NCBI RefSeq assembly: GCF_010993965.1
Contig: NZ_WIXM01000007.1
Span: forward strand, 107,323 to 171,322
Direction: 5' to 3'
Source of the DNA: Gracilibacillus sp. YIM 98692
GTDB taxonomy: Bacteria; Bacillota; Bacilli; Bacillales; Amphibacillaceae
DNA length: 64,000 bases
Part shown: positions 58,057 to 64,000 of the stretch, piece by piece
How the letters are laid out: every line of letters begins with the position of its first letter
Position numbering within the stretch: position 1 is the first letter of the stretch
Made by a program: the position numbers and the translations under genes
Notes under the pieces: model-generated
Told to the model about the DNA's origin: nothing
What the model saw: the letters and a program-made list of their open reading frames with translations, nothing else
Database searches by the model: none

Positions 58057-59193
58057 TTAAATACTTTCAGTTGGGATAAACATATCTCTAGATACTGGCT
58101 CTGCGTATGGTTGTCCATTTTCATTAACAAGTTGATCATGGTTTTCGATGGATACTTCAACCGCTTCAATATTTTCTTGTTCTGTAAGAGTTAACACAAT
58201 GGATTGCATTACTTCATCTGCAATCATACTTTTTTCACTATTGGACAATATATTTTCATTAAATGTAATAGAAAGCACACCATCTTGCATAACAGGAGCG
58301 GATGCTAATTGTGAACCTGTATTCATAAAATGTTGTAATGGAAGATCAAATGCTGGTCCATTCAACAATGCTTGTACAACCGATTGATAAGGATTTTCTG
58401 CATCCATTTCTACGTGTTGTGTAACCGGAACAAAGTACACTTCCTCATTATTTTGCATTGGAAAGTAAAGCGTAGTTGCTTTACTTTCCATTAAATCTAC
58501 GGCTTCGCTTTGATGTACATTAATGCCATTTGCACGTGAATAACCTTCATTGATAGGAGTACCGTTCACTGGCATGACATCTTGTTCATGTCCATTAATC
58601 CACAACTTCACACGATTAACATTTTCAAATTGTGTTAATGTATAGGTCATCGCTTCCAAAATCTTTTTCTCATTTTCTGCTTGATACGTTTTAAACTCTT
58701 CCGAAACATCGACTACTAAGGTGCCACCTGCTTCAATGTTTAGCGAAAGAATTTCTGTTCCTGCTGGAAGCACTGCTTGAAAACCATTCGGTAACATATC
58801 TGTCACAGGACCGCCCTGCACTAGATACTGCAGCACTTGTTTAGCGACTTCTTTTGATTCAGGTGTTGGCAAACTAACCTCATGTGGGACAACCAAACCA
58901 TTTTCATCTAACAAATAAAGCACACGATTTGCAGATGTTGTGGAAGATTCTTCTTCTGTCTCGCCTTCTTCTGTTTCTTCACCGTCTGACTCCCCTTCAT
59001 TACTTTCATCTGATTCTTGACCCTGTTCTTCCCCTTCTTCTAAATCTTCAGGGTTATCAATATAATTTGCTTCTTCTGGTACTTCATCTAATTCTTGCAG
59101 CGTTTGTTCCCCTTGGAACACCCCGCAGCCAGAAAGGACCAAAATCAATGCTGAAAATAGCACAACGTATGATTTACGAAAATCGATTCTCAT
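58057..59193 (-). CDS. gerM: Sporulation/germination lipoprotein GerM (two GerMN domains)
   Basis: The 378-aa protein has a lipoprotein signal with lipobox LSGC (Cys at residue 23), a very acidic linker (about residues 35-85, E/S/D-rich) and two GerMN domains (VLYLLDENGLVVPHEV ... ; TLYFPMQNNEEVYFVPVTQHV ...). GerM is needed for normal sporulation and the SpoIIIA-Q channel in B. subtilis. RBS TAGGAGG is strong. Order racE-gerM-rph is conserved. Confidence 0.92.
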   Translation of the reverse strand: MRIDFRKSYVVLFSALILVLSGCGVFQGEQTLQELDEVPEEANYIDNPEDLEEGEEQGQESDESNEGESDGEETEEGETEEESSTTSANRVLYLLDENGLVVPHEVSLPTPESKEVAKQVLQYLVQGGPVTDMLPNGFQAVLPAGTEILSLNIEAGGTLVVDVSEEFKTYQAENEKKILEAMTYTLTQFENVNRVKLWINGHEQDVMPVNGTPINEGYSRANGINVHQSEAVDLMESKATTLYFPMQNNEEVYFVPVTQHVEMDAENPYQSVVQALLNGPAFDLPLQHFMNTGSQLASAPVMQDGVLSITFNENILSNSEKSMIADEVMQSIVLTLTEQENIEAVEVSIENHDQLVNENGQPYAEPVSRDMFIPTESI

Positions 59194-59281
59194 AACCGAT
59201 ACCTCCTACGATGGTTTGTACTATTATATATACTAGCCTTTTTATAAAATAGACCAATCAAATAATGAAAAAATCATTAGA

Positions 59282-59311
59282 AAAAGCATGGAGAAGTCTC
59301 CCCATGCTTTT
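59282..59311 (-). terminator. Terminator after racE
   Basis: AAAAGCATGG and CCATGCTTTT form a 10-bp stem with an inner GAGA/TCTC extension, directly after the racE stop, with a T-run. Confidence 0.75.
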
Positions 59312-59312
59312 C

Positions 59313-60110
59313 TTACAACGTTATTTCATAAACAGAATTAATCTTTTGCTCTAACCAACGGGAGGCAATCTGTTTAAAAATATTCGCATCCCCTGTCGTA
59401 TAAAATTGATAATTTGGCTGCTTATCACCACGATATAGCTTTTTCTTATATGATAATATGGTGCTAACCTCTCTTGCTGTTTCTTCCCCTGAAGAAATAA
59501 TGGTGATAGATGATCCCATGACTTCCTGAATCAAATCCATAATCATTGGATAATGCGTACAACCAAGAATTAAAGTGTCCATCTCTCTAATCCTTTTTAA
59601 TGGCTCTAATGTTTCATAAATCGCATCATATGCTTCTGATCCTGTTACCCTTCCTTTTTCCACTAAAGGGACAAATCGAGGGCAAGCTAAGTCATGAACA
59701 ATGATCTCTTCATTTATTAATTTTAGTGTTTTCGTATATGCTTTACTTGTAATGGTCCCTTCTGTTCCAATCACTCCGACCTCAGAAGTCCTTGTATTGG
59801 TTATCGCTGCTCGTGCCCCCGGTTGAATAACTCCGACTACAGGTATGTCGAGTTCTTGCCGCAACTCTCTTAACGTATAAGCAGTTGCTGTATTACAGGC
59901 AATTACAAGCATTTTTATATCTTCTGCCAACAAAAAACGAACCATCTCCCCAGTATATTGCATAACCTCTGTCTTAGGCCTAGGGCCGTATGGGCAACGT
60001 TCTGTATCTCCCACGTAAATAAAAGATTCCTTTGGCAGCTGCCGCATCAACTCACTAGCAACAGTTAAGCCACCGACACCAGAATCAATAACACCAATTG
60101 GCTTATCCAT
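59313..60110 (-). CDS. racE: Glutamate racemase
   Basis: The 265-aa enzyme makes D-glutamate for peptidoglycan. Both catalytic cysteines are present, in VIACNTATAYT and LGCTHYPM, and the N-terminal GVIDSGVGGLTVASEL is normal. It begins 13 bp after the MarR gene, so the two are cotranscribed. Confidence 0.96.
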   Translation of the reverse strand: MDKPIGVIDSGVGGLTVASELMRQLPKESFIYVGDTERCPYGPRPKTEVMQYTGEMVRFLLAEDIKMLVIACNTATAYTLRELRQELDIPVVGVIQPGARAAITNTRTSEVGVIGTEGTITSKAYTKTLKLINEEIIVHDLACPRFVPLVEKGRVTGSEAYDAIYETLEPLKRIREMDTLILGCTHYPMIMDLIQEVMGSSITIISSGEETAREVSTILSYKKKLYRGDKQPNYQFYTTGDANIFKQIASRWLEQKINSVYEITL

Positions 60111-60123
60111 ACGTATCTCCTCT

Positions 60124-60600
60124 TTAACTCTTCTCTTTTTGTTTTTTCATCCGATCAGCATTTTCCTTCATTTGAAAATGCAAGAAGTGAAGAAGGTGTG
60201 ACAATGTTGTAATATCTTCTTCAGAAACATTTTGCAATACTTCTCCTAAATATTCTTGTCTTTTTTCTATCACTTCACGAATAATTTGCTTTCCTTTATC
60301 GAGCAAATGAATCCGAACAACTCGGCGATCTTTCGTATCCTTCACACGCTCCACAATACCATTTTTCTCCATACGGTCCACTAAATCAGTCGTCGTACTA
60401 AATGCCATATGTATTTTATTTGACAATTCACCTAATGTTAAATCGCCATACTCTAATAAATACTGTAATGCAATAAATTGTGGTGCTGTGATCGGATAAT
60501 GATGAAGAATTTCTCTTCCCTGTTGTTTAATAATTCCTGCTATATAGCGCAGTTCTTTTTCAATATCAGCAATTGTATCGATAGGTATATTTTTTTGCAA
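60124..60600 (-). CDS. ysmB: MarR-family transcriptional regulator, YsmB-like
   Basis: The protein of about 158 aa has the winged helix (GDLTLGELSNKIHMAFSTTTDLVDRMEKNGIVERVKDTKDRRVVRIHLLDKGK). TTG 60600, with AAAGGGG ten bases upstream, seems the best start; another TTG at 60624 precedes that site. It lies upstream of racE as in B. subtilis. Ligand and targets are unknown. Confidence 0.85.
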   Translation of the reverse strand: MQKNIPIDTIADIEKELRYIAGIIKQQGREILHHYPITAPQFIALQYLLEYGDLTLGELSNKIHMAFSTTTDLVDRMEKNGIVERVKDTKDRRVVRIHLLDKGKQIIREVIEKRQEYLGEVLQNVSEEDITTLSHLLHFLHFQMKENADRMKKQKEKS

Positions 60601-60665
60601 GATGTTCTTTCCCCTTTCACTCAAAATAAATCTATTGTCCTATTCTTCCATTAAATCCTTAAAAG

Positions 60666-62129
60666 TTATTTTAACATGTCTTTTAGCTCATTTTTGGCTT
60701 TTTTATTTACAAGTATATATAGTATATCATTCTTATGAATTTTTGTGTCTCCAGTAGGGGTTACCACTTTCTGATCCCGTATGATTGCACTTACTAAAGC
60801 TTTCTGGGGAAAGGATATGTCTACAAGCTGTTTCCCGATAACGAAGCTTGATTCGACCACCTCATATTCCAACATTTCTACATTCGATTTTCCTAATGAG
60901 ACTAGCTCTAACGAATGGGCTGGCTTTGTTTTTTTTGGACCTAGTAAGCCTAAATATTTGGCTATAACCGTAATCGTGGAACCTTGTACCAAAGCAGATA
61001 AGATGACAACGAAAAAGACCACATTAAAGTATAACTGGCTATTATCTAAATTGAGTAAAACTGGAAATAAAGAAAGAACGATTGGCACTGCACCACGAAG
61101 CCCAGCCCAAGATAGGAACATTTTTTCTTTTATTTGGTAACGGAAGAAAATCAGGGAAAGGAACACCGCTACTGGCCTTGCGATGAAAATTAACACACCA
61201 GAAACGACTAAACCTTTCCATATGATGGATGTTGTAAAAAGAGTAGACGGGAAAACAAATAAACCTAATATAATGAACATCGTAATTTGTGCCATCCAAC
61301 CAAATCCTTCATTAAACTGAAGAATCGAATGACGATATGTTAATTCCGCATTACCAATCACAAGTGCTGCAATATATACTGCTAATAACCCACTTGCCCC
61401 AATAATTGCTGAAAAGCTATATGTAATCAGTGCAAATGCTAGTGCAATGAGTGGATATAAACCACTGGAGTCTAAATTGATACGATTAATGGATGCTACG
61501 GCCAGTTGTCCAAATGCATAACCTAATACAGCACCAATTCCCATTTGCCATAGAAAGTTAAAAACAAGACCAGCTATAGACAAGTTTTCGATTGTTAGTA
61601 ATTGAATAAAGGATATGGTTAAAAACACTGCCATCGGGTCATTCGTACCAGACTCAGCCTCCAGTGTTGACTCTAATTTATCCTTAATATTTTTTCCTTT
61701 TAGGACTGCAAAAACTGCAGCAGCATCCGTCGAACCAACAATTGAACCTAAAAGCATCGCTTCCAACCATGAAATATCAAAAACCTGTTTTGCAACGATT
61801 CCCACTAATCCTGAAGTAATAAGGACCCCGAGTGTTGCCAAAGTAAGAGAAGAACCGATCACAGGGCGAATCGTTTTCCATTTCGTTTGAATACCACCTT
61901 CAAATAAGATAATCACTAATGCAACCATACCGATTAAATGGGCAATTCTAGCATTATCAAAATAAATAAACCCAAGCCCATCACTACCTATTAACATACC
62001 AAGCAAGATAAAAAGAATAAGTGATGGTACACCGAGTCGGTTAGAAAACTTTGTCACTAAAACACTAACTGTAAGAACAATTGCTGCGAGAAGAATAAAT
62101 TGATCTGTATTATTAATGACATCAAACAT
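60666..62129 (-). CDS. Cation/proton antiporter, CPA1/NhaP2 type with TrkA_C domain
   Basis: The 487-aa protein has about 12 spans. The active-site pattern of the family is in ESGTNDPMAVFLTISF, with GSIVGSTDAAAVFAVLKG before it. The C-terminus from about residue 405 is a soluble TrkA_C (RCK_C) domain (YEVVESSFVIGKQLVDISFPQKALVSAIIRDQKVVTPTGDTKI) that usually senses nucleotides or ions. It likely exchanges K+ or Na+ for protons, useful in saline or alkaline habitats. Ion specificity cannot be read from sequence. Confidence 0.88.
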   Translation of the reverse strand: MFDVINNTDQFILLAAIVLTVSVLVTKFSNRLGVPSLILFILLGMLIGSDGLGFIYFDNARIAHLIGMVALVIILFEGGIQTKWKTIRPVIGSSLTLATLGVLITSGLVGIVAKQVFDISWLEAMLLGSIVGSTDAAAVFAVLKGKNIKDKLESTLEAESGTNDPMAVFLTISFIQLLTIENLSIAGLVFNFLWQMGIGAVLGYAFGQLAVASINRINLDSSGLYPLIALAFALITYSFSAIIGASGLLAVYIAALVIGNAELTYRHSILQFNEGFGWMAQITMFIILGLFVFPSTLFTTSIIWKGLVVSGVLIFIARPVAVFLSLIFFRYQIKEKMFLSWAGLRGAVPIVLSLFPVLLNLDNSQLYFNVVFFVVILSALVQGSTITVIAKYLGLLGPKKTKPAHSLELVSLGKSNVEMLEYEVVESSFVIGKQLVDISFPQKALVSAIIRDQKVVTPTGDTKIHKNDILYILVNKKAKNELKDMLK

Positions 62130-62318
62130 TCCTGTGATCCCCCATTTCTCTGTTACATATTATGATATCTAAAATCGACGCTTTTAGCACCTATTTTAAT
62201 TGGCATCAAAAAAACAGCTATTCTAACTTATGAATAACTGGCTTCAATCTTATTATTGATAGAGATCTAAACAGGTTAAACCACTAGGAATATGATTAAA
62301 GGTAAAGATTAAAAATTT

Positions 62319-62408
62319 CTATCTATTTTTCTTATTTCGTTTATTATACATCATGACCATACTTCCCGATATAACTCCTACTACAGCTAATATGACATTA
62401 AATGTCAT
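62319..62408 (-). CDS. Possible 29-aa membrane peptide
   Basis: An ATG at 62408 opens MTFNVILAVVGVISGSMVMM and a basic tail YNKRNKKNR. The RBS (AAAGAGAT) is weak. A 13-bp palindrome (AACGATGATCGTT, 62424-62436) lies just upstream. It follows the broken ArsR gene on the same strand. Real status is uncertain. Confidence 0.25.
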   Translation of the reverse strand: MTFNVILAVVGVISGSMVMMYNKRNKKNR

Positions 62409-62457
62409 GTAAGCATCTCTTTCAACGATGATCGTTATCCTACATTTTTTAACATAT

Positions 62458-62705
62458 TTATCCATAAACGCGATGCTTAATCCATATAAAGTGACGCAAC
62501 TCTTTAAGGTGATGGGATACTGTTGATGGAGTAATGCCTAGCCTGTCTCCTAATTCCCCTACACTAGAATGCATTTCTTTATCTGTACTTGTTTCTCCTG
62601 GGAAGCAGTTGTTAGCTAAATAAAGAAACACTTCAAGACGATGCGTATTAGATAAAGCTTTAAACATATCACTATATTGTTTTAAGTCTGCAAAATCATT
62701 TTTTA
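62458..62705 (-). pseudogene. Truncated ArsR-family regulator
   Basis: The frame reads NDFADLKQYSDMFKALSNTHRLEVFLYL and the recognition-helix segment ELGDRLGITPSTVSHHLKELR, then leaves the family pattern (HFIWIKHRVYG, stop). The wing and C-terminal helix (usually AGLIxxxRxG...) are gone, about 30 residues short. The only ATG (62667) is inside the domain; the N-terminal homology extends further upstream without a normal start. A TTGACA lies on the minus strand near 62740 and a near-palindrome ATATTCGAAATAT (62705-62717) resembles an ArsR-type operator. Probably a decayed autoregulated gene. Confidence 0.6.
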
Positions 62706-62825
62706 TATTCGAAATATGTGAATGTTCACTATTAATTTGTCAAATTAAAAAATCTGAACTGATATTAGATATAGCCTAACGAACTTTGCTAATTAGAAAA
62801 TGTTTAATGAATTCCAAATGCTTCA

Positions 62826-63677
62826 CTACTTACCGACAGTTTTCTGATGTTCAAAACAGTAGATTTCACCTTTAAACTTTTTATTAGAAAGACAATACTT
62901 CCTCACTTTTTCAGTAACAGGTTTTTGACAAATTTTACACTTGTCGTTCTTTTCTGATCTTTTCTGAGTACTTTTTCTATTGCTCTCTTTTAATGATTGC
63001 ACATGTTGCCTCCGGATGGATGGATCTGTTATATTTGTCGATTTTATTTCGTTATAAACGTTCTCAATATCCATCTCTGTTAATAATGGTTCTTTGTATT
63101 GACGCTTATTCATATACACTTTTCTATTTATAAACTCGGACAATTCAACGTCATAAACAATTAATTCGTCTGATGCTATTTTCCTCAGCTCTGTGTCATC
63201 CAGTTTAAATGTGCAACGTTTTGTAAAAGACACCATAGAAATAAAATAAGGATGATACTCTTCATCCATTAATTTTTTCAAAGCTTGTATATGACCATAA
63301 TTCTGCTGAAAAGGATTCATCAAATTAAATTTACCGTTAACAGACCATATTTTTCTCTCTTTTCCCCCATAAACGGTTCCTTGATAATTTTTTGTTTCAA
63401 TGACAAAAATTCCATATGGGGAGATTAATACATGATCTATTTGAGAGTAACCCGTTTTTGCTTGGTTATTTTTAATCATTATATCTTCGAGGTGCTTATA
63501 CTCTTTTGGAAGCTGGTCTAACTGAATATTAATCTTATATTCACCAATTTCCCCTTTTCGAACCGCTACCTTCTCGTTATTCGTTTTAGAAGAAAGATTT
63601 TTCTTCTTTGTTATAGTATTTGCTTTTCTTTTTTGGACTTTATCCTTTTTCTGAAATAACTTGAACAATAACTTCAT
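62826..63677 (-). CDS. NERD-domain protein with C-terminal zinc-finger-like motif
   Basis: The 283-aa protein has a very basic N-terminus (residues 1-40, K/R-rich), a NERD domain (about 41-165) with the nuclease-like residues in SQIDHVLISPYGIFVIETKNYQG (D81, E94, K96), and a C-terminal Cys/His cluster (CKIC, YC, CFEH; about residues 243-277). NERD domains belong to the restriction endonuclease-like fold and occur in DNA-processing and plasmid- or phage-linked proteins. No signal peptide. RBS AAGGAGA before ATG 63677. Isolated in an accessory patch; biological role unknown. Confidence 0.8.
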   Translation of the reverse strand: MKLLFKLFQKKDKVQKRKANTITKKKNLSSKTNNEKVAVRKGEIGEYKINIQLDQLPKEYKHLEDIMIKNNQAKTGYSQIDHVLISPYGIFVIETKNYQGTVYGGKERKIWSVNGKFNLMNPFQQNYGHIQALKKLMDEEYHPYFISMVSFTKRCTFKLDDTELRKIASDELIVYDVELSEFINRKVYMNKRQYKEPLLTEMDIENVYNEIKSTNITDPSIRRQHVQSLKESNRKSTQKRSEKNDKCKICQKPVTEKVRKYCLSNKKFKGEIYCFEHQKTVGK

Positions 63678-63756
63678 AGAAATCTCCTTATTTTTATTTT
63701 GTAGTTCTATTTTACCATTACAAAAACACTATGAACAGGCTATTGTAGGGGATAGA

Positions 63757-63974
63757 TTTATTATTACGGACACTGAGCACCTTATTTCTAAGAAAAGAGC
63801 ATTTTGAAGGAGGTTGCGGACATCAGGTACGTTATATACTCAAAACCTTGTGAAAACTAATCCCTTTTTGCTGAATAAAGGAACACATGTCTGTCAGCCA
63901 TCTAAAAAAACTTTTTTACCACAAATAAAGGAGCGTATGGATCTCTGTCAAGAAAGTGGACATCAAAATAACGA
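63757..63974. repeat. Field of short degenerate repeats
   Basis: At least four related units of about 22-27 bp stand in both orientations: around 63761-63787 and 63815-63836 (GGACACTGAGCACCTTATT, GGACATCAGGTACGTTAT), and 63874-63896 and 63924-63950 (AATAAAGGAACACATGTCTG, AATAAAGGAGCGTATGGA). A fifth partial unit is near 63955. The common core resembles AATAAAGGA.C..ATG.TCTGTC. No reading frame of note crosses it. It fills the non-coding end of the window (63678-64000). Confidence 0.45.
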
Positions 63975-64000
63975 AAAAATGGTTTAGTTTAGTTGTGCAG

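Overview
The window comes from a low-G+C, endospore-forming member of the Bacillaceae. Sporulation genes (spoIVFA/spoIVFB, spoIIB, spoVID, ysxE, gerM) are present, and the gene order closely follows the Bacillus subtilis arc from spoIVF through minCD-mreBCD-radC, folC-valS, the hem cluster, lonA-clpX-tig and ysnB-ysnA-rph-gerM-racE. The genus cannot be fixed from sequence alone; a halophilic or alkaliphilic relative such as Gracilibacillus, Virgibacillus or Oceanobacillus is a reasonable guess (inference). Most genes lie on the minus strand. The main plus-strand block is the glycogen operon.

Layout. 1-4.8 kb: 3'-truncated RNase G gene, spoIVFB/spoIVFA, a GC-rich repeat element, minD/minC. 4.8-9.3 kb: mreD/mreC/mreB, radC, spoIIB. 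9.4-18.1 kb: a ten-gene type IV pilus operon (three minor pilins, pilB, pilC, pilA, pilD, pilM, pilN, pilO) between folC and spoIIB. In B. subtilis that interval holds the lone prepilin peptidase gene comC and also maf, which is missing here. 18.1-29.5 kb: folC, a divergent ATP-grasp ligase, T-box-controlled valS, a FetAB-type ABC exporter, a type II NADH dehydrogenase with a 32-codon membrane peptide gene behind it, a 62-aa membrane protein gene, ysxE, a second GC-rich repeat, spoVID. 29.6-36 kb: hemAXCDBL. 36-43.9 kb: a small membrane protein, engB, lonA, clpX, tig, ysoA. 44-54.7 kb: pullulanase and the opposing glgBCDAP operon. 54.8-55.9 kb: a small accessory patch around tRNA-Arg and tRNA-Gly, with an orphan gene, gene fragments and a 40-bp direct repeat that copies the 5' end of tRNA-Gly. 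56-62.1 kb: ysnB, rdgB, rph, gerM, racE, a MarR regulator and a cation/proton antiporter. 62.2-64 kb: accessory DNA with a broken ArsR gene, a NERD-domain protein and a field of short degenerate repeats.

How the genes work together. The left half builds the cell: MreBCD drives lateral wall growth, MinCD places the septum and SpoIIB assists engulfment. The pilus operon carries the motor ATPase, platform, alignment proteins, prepilin peptidase, major pilin and three minor pilins, so an assembly machine is encoded at one site, but no retraction ATPase (PilT) is seen. The hem cluster makes the uroporphyrinogen III branch from glutamyl-tRNA. The glg operon makes branched glycogen (GlgC/GlgD, GlgA, GlgB) and breaks it down (GlgP), with pullulanase next to it.

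The most interesting items are the complete type IV pilus operon at the comC position, its beta-rich minor pilin, the NADH dehydrogenase-linked micropeptide, and the tRNA-Gly scar with its neighbouring gene remnants. Start codons were moved from the longest reading frame where a ribosome-binding site, promoter or family alignment argued for it. Several genes seem to use TTG or GTG.
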